Assembly: GCA_907163375.1 (NCBI GenBank)
Contig: CAJQUW010001420.1
Coordinates: 992,001 to 1,056,000, forward strand
DNA from: Prostheceraeus crozeri
Taxonomy: Eukaryota; Platyhelminthes; Polycladida; Euryleptidae
DNA length: 64,000 nt
Direction of reading: 5' to 3'
A program made the position numbers and the translations under genes. A model generated the notes under the pieces. The model saw only the letters and a list, made by a program, of their open reading frames with translations, was not told the DNA's origin and searched no databases. Shown one piece after another: positions 22,942-31,943 of the stretch. The first letter of the stretch is position 1. Each line of letters starts with the position of its first letter.

Positions 22942-23544
22942 GGTTAATGATCATTTCCAAGCATAGCCAAAAATGATCCAAGCATAGCCAAAAACCCCAG
23001 CATAGCCAAAACTTTTCTGCCATCAATCAGATTTCCCAAGCGAGCCAAACTTACGCTATGCAAGCATAGAACTAATTAGAAATCAAGTTTCAGAGCTCTA
23101 CGACACAAAACGCCAGAGATAGACGGCGTTAAACGCCTTAGCATGGCCAAAAATGTGCAAAAAATAAGCATGGCCAAGTGTTGTTTTACAAGTGTTTGGC
23201 AAATAAAAAGCCTAGATTACTGGCTCCCTTGAATAAAAAGCGTTAATCATCCATTAAATTTAGATATGACTTGATTGAGAAATATATTGGAACAAGGAAA
23301 TGTTCAGTCTGCTTACTTGGATCGACCTAAATATTGTCTGCATGTCTTCGACAACCGAAGGCGTTTCACGCCATCTAAAAAAGATCGAACTCGTTTCGAG
23401 TCGTAGAGCCCTGAAACTTGATTTCTAATTATTTCTATGCTTGGATAGCGTAATTTTGGCTCGCTTGGGAAATCTGATTGATATTAGGAAAATTGTGGCT
23501 ATGCTTGGATCATTTTTGGCTATGCTTGGAAATGATCATTAACC
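22942..23544. mobile_element. 603-bp element with GGTTAATGATC ends and 8-bp duplication
   Basis: The ends are perfect mirrors, GGTTAATGATCATTTCCAAG and its complement, and inverted similarity continues for ~200 bp. Subterminal tandem words AAGCATAGCCAAAA occur three times on the left and twice on the right. GAAAGCAG flanks both sides (22934-22941, 23545-23552). The interior is non-coding. The first ten bases equal those of the giant element (17544-27895), and AGCCAAAA follows in both, so this looks like a miniature member of the same family. Confidence 0.85.
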
Positions 23545-23552
23545 GAAAGCAG

Positions 23553-24646
23553 CCAACCCAAGCACAGAATATACGACGCTGAAGGGAGTAATTGAGCAGA
23601 AATGCAGACAATTACAGCACAGTTGAACAGGAGCGAATAAGCGACGACCGATGACAGACGGGGATGTTCACTAAGTTACACTAATAGACGGCTGATTAAT
23701 GAACTAAACCGGATAACAAAACCATTTTACATTTTACTCACATCTTTCATGAATATATGATGACATTGTGCAGGGATGAGAATTTTCCGCGTAACCTTGG
23801 ATATACGCGGGTCCCTAATGAGTTTGCCTAATGCATTCTACTATTCCAGTTGTGACCCTTGTATCCTGAAAACCCGCCAGGCCCCCAACCCCGCTATCCC
23901 ATTCTCATCTGTGATTATGTTTAATTTACCTCTTCCTTTCAGTCACACTGATGTTGTTGCGTCTTCCTCCTTAGCTGCTCAGTTAGCTGAAATCCAAAAG
24001 AATTGAGTGATTATTGATGAAGTGCTTTTTTCATTACTCATCATTTTCACAAAACATTTGGATTATCAGGCATAATCATCTTTTGCTGAGAGCGTGATGG
24101 AATTATAAGCTTCAGGAATTAGCCCGGTAAGACAACTAACCCTACTGTGATTACTGGAATAATTAAAATTAATTACAGAAAACATTCGTTGATATATTTT
24201 ACAGATCGAGAACCAAAAACATGTGGAGAATGCGGTTACAACTCTCCTGGCCAACTACGGTACATGTTCCGCAGTAGACAAATTTCCTGCAGGAGATTTT
24301 CTCATGTTGAAGTAAGTAGGCTTCATGTAAGACCTTACCTTCCGACTAGTAGCCCGTGTCATTAGCTATTGACACACCGGATCACGAATGTAAGTAACTA
24401 TATATTGCTGCGGAATTCAGAGATCTGCATGCACATTAAACTGAGGATTTACGTAGGCCTACTTCTGATATTTCTCCATATCGCAGAATTGTAAGTTACC
24501 TAATTTTCTTGCACCTTCTCGGTTACCCCTCCAAACACGCCTCGCCACCTTCCAGTGGGGAGTAGCTGTCCCAAAATGACTAAAGTCGATATCAACTGTC
24601 ATAGATTTCATATGTTTCAGATACGAATTTCGAGTCAATACCCTTA
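23553..24646. other. No recognisable feature
   Basis: Short frames at 23776, 24066, 24147 and 24459 have no motif. The first few hundred bases may be decayed LINE sequence upstream of the reverse transcriptase. Confidence 0.4.
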
Positions 24647-25397
24647 TAGTCCGGGAGTTAGCGTGAAGTTGTGCAGGGAACGAGGTAGTACATAAAACTT
24701 TCACATAGCATAGTACACCTCTAACCTATTGCAAAACCTCGCGTCTGCCGGATCAGATCATTTGCTTTTCAGAAATAGAGAGGATAACACAATCCCATGT
24801 ATTTCCAGTGGTAAAATTGTGACATTTAAGGTGTTGACTCCATTTTTTCGAATTTTTGCTCATAAAAGTTACACAAATTGGTATTTTGTTGAACTGGTTA
24901 TTATAGAAATCATCAACAGATCATGATCTTTTAAACGAGCTATCATTCAGTGACAAAGGATGAAGCAATGTGTGCAAACAGACACTTTTCGTTAAAGTAT
25001 ATCAACAATTTTCCTGAAATTTCTATGTTAAAATTTGCAGTTACACCAACGAAAAGTGTCTGTTTGTACACTTTGCTTCATCCTCTGTCATAAAATGACA
25101 GCTCATTTAAAAGATCATGATCTGTAGATGATTTCTATAATAACCAGTTCAACAAAATACCAATTTGTGTAACTTTTATGAGCAAAAATTCGAAAAAATG
25201 GAGTCAACACCTTAAATGTCACAATTTTACCACTGGAAATACATGGGATTGTGCTATCCTCTCTATTTCTGAAAAGCAAATGATCTGATCCGGCAGACGC
25301 GAAGTTTTGCAATAGGTTAGAGGTGTACTATGCTATGTGAAAGTTTTATGCACTACCTCGTTCCCTCCTGCACAACTTCACGCTAGCTCCCGGACTA
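24647..25397. mobile_element. Fold-back element, 751 bp, TAGTCCGG ends
   Basis: Nearly the entire element is an inverted repeat: ~345-bp arms meet around 25000-25050. The outer ends read TAGTCCGGGAGTTAGCGTG and its complement, with TTA on both sides (24644-24646, 25398-25400). A relative lies at 48812-49549 and an orphan end at 1-39. The mirrored open frames on the arms (24729-24926 and 25115-25312) are consequences of the palindrome, not genes. TTA flanks could mean a 3-bp duplication (Harbinger-like), or TA if the ends are read as GTCCGG. Confidence 0.85.
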
Positions 25398-26118
25398 TTA
25401 CCATTGATTCCATGTAGGCTCCTGTATTAACGAAATTAGCAAAACTTATCACAAAGTTGCCCATTTAGAATCGAGAAACGGCTTCCTCTATCTCAACCAA
25501 AATTTAGTGAAAAAAATTAAATCAGATGAATTTCACACGACGCTTCAAACTGTTTTGAAACGTTTTTCAACGTTCAGAACGCGCGTTAGAAAGACAGAAT
25601 CTTTGATAAGTCCGGAAATCAAGAAAGACAGTCCCCGAACTATGACTGTCCCCTGTTTCGAGCCAATAGGAAAATATTTCAGCATGTTTTTGGTCAGGGA
25701 GAACCATAGTTTTTGTCTTCCAATATGCCATTGCAGAGAATCCTGATAACAGCATAAACTGAATCGAAATAAGTTTAAGCGTTATCTAATTATTGCCTTC
25801 AAGAGTTCATCGAAAGCAAACTCAGTCTATCTGACTACTCTAGACCGAAATGTAAGACATGGAGACATTGTATTGTTATACTTAAATTGACTGGCAATAT
25901 CTACACTTACTTAAATACAAAAAATATGCAAATGGGCCTATATTAAAAAGGCTAGTTGAAAATTCATGCAACGGTACTAAATCGTCACTTTGAATTTTCA
26001 TGTCTGTTTCTGAAAGTATTCTCCTGTTTTTAATTTCAATGTGATTTTCACAAAATTAGCGCAGCATTCTAAAAATTCGCGCAATCGCGCAGTAATGCCA
26101 AGATTAGCGCAACTAGCT

Positions 26119-26724
26119 GTGGGAGAAAAGTGTTCTTGCTGATCAGCATAGAGCGTCTGAAAGCTTTTGTCGAGCCATTCCTGGTAAAAGAACAAACAGG
26201 CTTCCGCAGAGACAGCAGTAGTGTGCAACAGATCCTTACTGATGGTCTGATCGATTTCTGTAAGGCTTTCGGTAACATTCGACAAGACGCCATGTGGGAA
26301 GTACTGAAATTATATGGAGTGGGTGCTAAGATTATCCACATTTTGAAGAGCATGCACTACAGTGCCAAGGCTGCAGTCAGCATCGGAAATGAAACTGGTG
26401 ACTGGTTCAGACAAGGATTCCAGACAGGGCGATCCCTTGTAACCTGCTATTTTGCTTTGTATGCCTGGAACGTGCTATAACAATGCGACAGGTTTGTCAA
26501 TTCAGGGACGACCTACTAACAACTCAAGCCTTGTCGATGATATACCACTTTCGTTTGAAAGTTGGTGAGAACTGGAGAATAGCCTAAACTTAATTTCTTC
26601 AGATGCAGTAAGATGTGGCTGTAAGATTAACACCGTTAAAACGAAGAGATTAGTGATAGTGGAGACAAGTCAAAAAGCAGACCCACAGCTTTCGACAAAC
26701 AGCAGTGCAATCGAAGCAGTGCAC
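26119..26724 (+). pseudogene. RTE-like LINE reverse transcriptase, middle part (right arm copy)
   Basis: Duplicate of 18725-19331 in opposite orientation. A 116-residue frame (26130-26480) shows EQTGFRRDSSSVQQI, DFCKAFGNIRQDAMW and GVGAKIIHILKSMHYSAKA, differing from the left copy at two residues. The following sequence reads LVDDIPLSF, then SLNLISSDAVRCGCKINTV and SQKADPQLST, the palm and thumb region after a damaged YADD. It stops abruptly where the TAGAGTA fragment begins. Confidence 0.85.
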
Positions 26725-26965
26725 AAGTTATTCCTTTCATATCCAACTTGTTTCATACTACTTATATAGGAGAGTCATCTCGGTAGTATATAAATAAGCA
26801 AATTTTGACTTTTTTCAAAAGTGATCAAATAATTTTTTGGAGCTCCAGAACGCAATCTCCCCAAGAAACTGAATCTTCTCATATAAAAATTTTCACTGTA
26901 TACAGATATTTGAGTATTTGAGTATATATATACAGATTTTATATATACAGGTTACTTACGACACT
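26725..26965 (+). repeat. TAGAGTA family, 3' fragment in the right arm
   Basis: Mirror of 18480-18722. Runs from ATCCAACTTGTTTCATACTA to a TATATATACAGATTTTATAT tail. Confidence 0.75.
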
Positions 26966-27143
26966 GTAACCTATGTATCCCTACTCCATGACACAGACAC
27001 AAGATTACATCCTAATAACAGAATCCGATGTCTATGATCTCTAACTACACCAACCAACGAACTTCTGTAAAAAGAAGAAATAGACGACACATACGAAACC
27101 AAGCCAAATCAAGCAGAAAAACCCTGCTTCCAACTGGCTTTTT

Positions 27144-27842
27144 AGGCCATATTTTCAAACTTGTGAAGGCAGTGTAGGACAGAGTATTGGATGGATTTTG
27201 ATGAAACTTTACTTGAAGGTGAGTGAGGTAGTGTAAAGCTTAAGTTTGGCTCTATTGCGTTTTCCGCAAAGATGCGCAGAAGTTGTGGCTCGATGTGTGT
27301 TTGAAAGTTTGAAATGCCGCTGAATAGGCCATATTTTCAAACTTGTGAAGGCTGTGTAGGACAGAGTATTGGACGGATTTTGATGAAACTTTACTTGAAG
27401 GTGAGTGAGGTAGTGTAGAGCTTAAGTTTGTCTCTATTGCGTTTTCCGCAAAGATGCGCAGAAGTTGTGGCTCGATGTGTGTTTGAAAGTTTGAAATGTC
27501 GCTGAATAGGCCATATTTTCAAACTTGTGAAGGCTGTGTAGGACAGAGTATTGGATGGATTTTGATGAAACTTTACTTGAAGGTGAGTGAGGTAGTGTAG
27601 AGCTTAAGTTTGTCTCTATTGCGTTTTCCGCAAAGATGCGCAGAAGTTGTGGCTCGATGTGTGTTTGAAAGTTCGAAATGCCGCTGAATAGGCCATATTT
27701 TCAAACTTGTGAAGGCTGTGTAGGACAGAGTATTGGATGGATTTTGATGAAACTTTACTTGAAGGTGAGTGAGGTAGTGTAGATCTTAAGTTTGTCTCTA
27801 TTGCGTTTTCCGCAAAGATGCGTAGAAGTTGTGGCTCGATGT
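27144..27842 (-). repeat. Tandem array, ~3.8 copies of the 182-bp unit (right arm)
   Basis: AGGCCATATTTTCAAACTTG recurs at 182-bp steps (27144, 27326, 27508, 27690). Mirrors the array at 17601-18297. Confidence 0.95.
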
Positions 27843-27895
27843 GTTTTTTTTCGTGATGTTATTTGTTTTGGCTCTATAGTAAAAAATCATTAACC

Positions 27896-27903
27896 GATTA
27901 TTG
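27896..27903. repeat. Right target duplication of the giant element
   Basis: GATTATTG follows the terminal ATCATTAACC. It matches GCTTATTG at 17536-17543 at 7 of 8 positions. Confidence 0.6.
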
Positions 27904-28422
27904 TCGATGGCTTTATCTATCTTCCTCTCTCGGGGCAGTCGCTGGAGTGTCGCCGAGATTGCACCGATTGGCCAAAATCTAACACGAGTCACACATGATC
28001 AGAGCAATGTCTCGTTGATGTCATCAACAACAATCCAATGCCAATCTATCAATGTGCCGTTCGCAGGCGCAGAACAGCTCGGCGACGCCTTTCAGCTCGT
28101 CGCGGCCACTGCATGCAACCCACAGAGAAGCAATGTATCTCTGTGATTCAACCCAGGCGAAGGAAGGAATTCTTTAGGAGTGACACTACACACACTGACC
28201 GTTTAATCACGGCAGGTCTGACAACACACGTGGCTAGTAGTTTACGCATACATGCCTTCATTTCTTCATTCTTTCATGATTGTTTGAAAACATCAAAGAG
28301 AATTCTAGACTAGAACCGGGTACTTTACATAGGACCTACATGTATATGCTGCATGCTATAAGATATGCCGAAGCCAAGACTGATTTTAGCCCGGGACGTT
28401 TTGAAGCACGCTAAGCCACTGA
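27904..28422. other. GC-richer block without an assigned gene
   Basis: About 27920-28180 is richer in C, G and CpG than its surroundings, and two overlapping plus-strand frames (81 and 91 codons) cross it. Neither has a recognisable motif or a repeat partner. It could be an old exon, a CpG-rich fragment or part of an unknown repeat. Confidence 0.35.
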
Positions 28423-29099
28423 CATAGAGTAAGTATATTAGGTAGAGTGGTAACTCCGCATTTATTAAATCCCCAATGTGTATACACTTTCGATTTTATT
28501 AAATGAACTCGAGTGGGATATAGTTGGTAATTGTTACCAAAAGTGAGATATGCAAATTTTTGAAGTTCTGAAGAAAATGCCACGAAATCGAGTGATCATA
28601 ATTGCAATGCAGAAGGAAAGATGGTATTTCACAGATTCTCATGACAGCCTTAGAGATTTAATGATTGGTCCACATTTAATAATATGGGTCCACATCACTA
28701 TTCAGATTCAAGAAATGAAACATGAATTTAGTGAATCATAAAATCATGCCGGTGAAAATTGAATTGAAAGCTTGAAATTTCAGCCAAAAAAGCACGAATA
28801 ATATCGCGACTTTTCATGAAGACTTCCATTGTAAAACGGATCATGAAATTCCCTTGATAATCAGCTTAATATCCGCTTGTTGGGATGCTTATTAGAAAAT
28901 ATTCATTCCTTTTGATATCCAACTTGTTTCATATTACTTATAAAGCGGACGCCATCTCTTAAGTATAAATTTGCAAAATTTTGACTTTTTTAAAACTGTT
29001 TAAATAATGTTTTGGACCACGGGAACGTAATCTCTGCAAAAACTGAATCTTTTCATATAGAAATTTTCACTGTATACAGATACTTTTTTGAGTCGACAC
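28423..29099 (+). repeat. TAGAGTA repeat family, copy C
   Basis: Begins CATAGAGTAAGTATATTAGG and ends TTTTTGAGTCGACAC. Lacks ~160 bp in the middle compared with copy A (the jump occurs near GATTGGTCCACATTT). Confidence 0.8.
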
Positions 29100-29296
29100 C
29101 ATAGAGTAGGTATATTATGTAGAGTGGTAACTGCGCATTTATTAAATCACCAAGGTGTATACACTTTCGATTATATTAAATGAACTCAAGGGAGATGCAG
29201 GTGGTATTGTCACCAAATGTAAAATATGCAAATTTTTGCAGTTTTGCAAAAATTACAACGGAATTGAGTCATCATGATTGTAATGCGATGGTAATA
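29100..29296 (+). repeat. TAGAGTA repeat family, 5' fragment
   Basis: Starts CATAGAGTAGGTATATTATG directly after copy C and follows the first ~190 bp of the family before breaking into copy D. Confidence 0.75.
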
Positions 29297-30159
29297 CCAT
29301 AGAGTAGGGTCGACTCAAAAAAGTATATGTATACAGTGAAAATTTTTATATCAAAGGATTGAGTGTTTCTCGGAGATAACGTTCCCGTGGTCCAAAACAT
29401 TATTTGAGCAGCTTTGAAAAAAGTCAAAATTTGCCAATTTATATACTACCGAGATGACTCTCCTATACAAGTAGTATGAAACGAGTTGGATATCAAAAGG
29501 AATGAATATTTGCTAATAAGCATCCAAACTAAGCGGAAATCAAGCTGATTATCAAGGGAATTTCATGAATTGCATTATAATGAAAGTCTTCAAGAAAAAG
29601 TCGCGATATTATTTATGGTTTCATGGCTGAAATTTCAAGTTTTTAATTCAATTTTTACCGGCATGATTTTATGATGCGATCACTAAATTCATGCTTCATT
29701 TATTGAATCTGAATAGTGATGTGGAACCATTTACATCTTTCAAAGCTCAATGAAGTCATTGTCTTTGATTATGTGATTTTGCTGTGCCAGCGCAGGTTGC
29801 CTGTGATATGATCTCGCTTAAGAAAATGCTCTTGGGTTTCAGCATGAAAGTAAAAGGAACCCATGGAATTGCTAATTTAGCAAACATTAAATCTTCAAGC
29901 CTGTCATGAGAATCTGTGAAATGCCATCATTCCTTCTGCATTGCAATTATGATCACTCGATTTCGTGGCATTTTCTTCAGAACTTCAAAAATTTGCATAT
30001 CTCACATTTGGTAACAATTACCGACTATATCCCACTCGAGTTCATTTAATAAAATCGAAAGTGTATACACATTGGGGATTTAATAAATGCGGAGTTACCA
30101 CTCTACCTAATATACTTACTCTATGGTCGACACTCTACCTATATATCCCTAATCTATGG
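29297..30159 (-). repeat. TAGAGTA repeat family, full copy D
   Basis: A full-length inverted copy: CCATAGAGTAGGGTCGACTC at 29297 to TTACTCTATGG at 30126. An extra 33-bp family end follows (TCGACACTCTACCTATATAT then CCCTAATCTATGG). With copy C it forms a head-to-head inverted pair. It shows the site of the copy B insert in its uninterrupted form. Confidence 0.8.
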
Positions 30160-30884
30160 ATGTGTTGCTCTTTTAAGATTGACGATGGCGTGCACTGATT
30201 GGTGCAAACAGGTTCACACGGATTGTCTCAACGCTCTAACACTCTGAAAGTTTCTAATTAAAAGTTTGCACGAATCAATATTATAAATAACAAAAATGAA
30301 AAAATTATATAAAGTTAACATCCATGAATGCTCACAAAGTGTATTGATAAGCTGTCGGTACCTTCCCATTGTCACCCACTGTGACATTGTTTAGGTACCG
30401 TTGTCACGGCGTTCTATTGTTTTCAGTGTGCATGTCCGTTCTGGCCTTATAGAATGTCGGTTGTCAATAGTCACTTCGATATTAAAATCAAACACACACC
30501 AGAATTATATACGGAGATAGGAAATAAAACGATTCGAAAGGATGCCCGTAGTAAGTTCTCGGATCACAAGAACGACGGACGTTACCAGAAACAGTTTGGA
30601 CTGAAAGGAAGTAAAGATTCCATAATTGCCACTGTGAGTTTGACGGTATTTCACGTGACAGAGACCAACGGGGTGTTCTAATAGAATACGTTGCTTTTGT
30701 GAACAACAATCCTTTTTGCAAATCAACATGAAGATTAAATAAGCATCCATGTATGAGCCGCTTTTCCTACTTTGTAAGGTGTCGCGGTTATGACAGAAAC
30801 GATCTTGAGCGAATCTCAGAAAACAATCCAACGATGAGGGAATTAACGATGGCTAAATCAAATTTCGATTTTCATTCAGTCTAC
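30160..30884. other. No recognisable feature
   Basis: Contains overlapping short frames on both strands (75-108 codons) with no motif I recognise. Confidence 0.45.
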
Positions 30885-31943
30885 ATAAACTCCGACCATT
30901 GTTATGGCAAATCCTAAGAAAGTATGGCCGTACCAACTCTCTCGTATCTGTTATCCGAGTGCTGCATGATGACATGACAGCAACACTCCTCTGCGTGAAC
31001 AGCGAAACGAAAGCCTTCCCTTTCAACACTGACGTGAAGCAGGGCCACGTTCTTGCCCCAACATTGTTCTCAATCTTCATGGCGGCCATGCTCCAGCTCG
31101 TGGAGAAGCATCTGCCCACCGAAATAGAAATCATCTACCACTTACGGAAGCGTGTTTGATCTCCTCCGCCTAAGCGCCAGGACCCTTGTGCGCCACAGGG
31201 TAGCTGTCCAGCTGCAGTATGCAGATGATGCAGTGGCTTGTGCCAGTGCTGAGGAAGAGCTAAAAGAGATTGCCAACGTTTTCAGTTTCGCATACAACAA
31301 GCTTGGACTAACCCTGAGTGTCCGAGTTATCCCTGAGTGATACAGTTAATCCGACGTCTTCCACTAAAGCTTCCAAGCTACCCTGACCTCAACGTCTGTG
31401 AACTCATCCAACATCGTGGTGAATATTGTGCGGCTCAATGTAGTCGAAAAATTCAAGCACTTGAGCAGTCAAGTAACGGCAACCACCATCATTGACCAAG
31501 AAATCGCCCATCGCATCAGCATGTTTGCGAGCAATTCTTTGCGTTAGGTGTCCGAGTCGGAGAACCAACGCCAGCGTCTTGCAGGAATGCAACACTAATA
31601 GTATTGAGGCCTAGATTGTCCACACCGGTTGCGATGAGGAGGCCGCGTGGCCAGAATGACAGAATCCAGGCTTCCGCAGCAACTGCTTTACTCAGAGCTA
31701 AGGACAGAAAGCCGCGCAGTGGGAAGGCCGATGAAGCGTTTCAAGATATCTTGAAGGAGACATTGAGGAACTGCAGGATTGATTCTGACAACTGGGATGA
31801 TCTCGCGCAGGACTGTGCGGCCTGGCGGCAGACCGTCCATTAGGGAGCGGTTGACTTCGAGATGAACCGGCTAGAGGAGGAAGCCGACTATGGAGGAAAG
31901 AAGCGGCAGCGGCGTCTAACGTCGCAGGAGCAGAAGACACGTG
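30885..31943 (+). pseudogene. LINE reverse transcriptase and C-terminal tail, GC-richer and frameshifted
   Basis: Fragments in several frames follow the order of one LINE protein: LLWQILRKYGRTNSLVSVIR, LLCVNSETKAFPFNTDVKQG, HVLAPTLFSIFMAAML, LQYADDAVACASAEEELKEI (catalytic YADD) and KFKHLSSQVTATTIIDQEIA. The last part is DILKETLRNCRIDSDNWDDL followed by AQDCAAWRQTVH, a C-terminal motif found in a widespread group of animal LINEs. The sequence is clearly richer in GC than its neighbours. Stops near 31340 and 31545 and several frameshifts make it dead. It starts mid-domain, so it is 5'-truncated. Confidence 0.88.

Larger units (their letters stand above)
17544..27895. mobile_element. Giant Foldback-like element, ~10.35 kb with ~2.35-kb inverted arms
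   Basis: The outer ends are inverted copies starting GGTTAATGATTTTTTAC. They are followed, 57 bp inside, by arrays of a 182-bp tandem repeat and then by inverted copies of LINE and hAT pieces. The arms are 17544-19901 and 25549-27895; the spacer is 19902-25548. The 8-bp flanks match at 7 of 8 positions. The same terminal ten bases bound a 603-bp element (22942-23544) with a perfect 8-bp duplication, which supports reading both as transposons of one family. Long arms with subterminal tandem repeats recall Drosophila Foldback and sea-urchin TU elements. No transposase for this family is visible. The alternative is a chance inverted segmental duplication whose edges happen to look like ends. Confidence 0.65.
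25549..27895 (-). repeat. Right arm of the giant inverted repeat
   Basis: Reverse complement of 17544-19901. From inside out it contains the truncated hAT part (25549-26118), the LINE reverse transcriptase fragment (26119-26724), the TAGAGTA fragment (26725-26965), the 182-bp array (27144-27842) and the terminal 53 bp. Confidence 0.9.

Noticed and set aside
24729-25312. Two nearly identical 65-residue frames on opposite strands
   Set aside because: They are the two arms of one palindromic element, read in opposite directions.
17544-27895. Reading the giant inverted repeat as an LTR retrotransposon or a Polinton/Maverick
   Set aside because: The repeats are inverted, not direct, and no integrase, protease, packaging or DNA polymerase motif is present between them.
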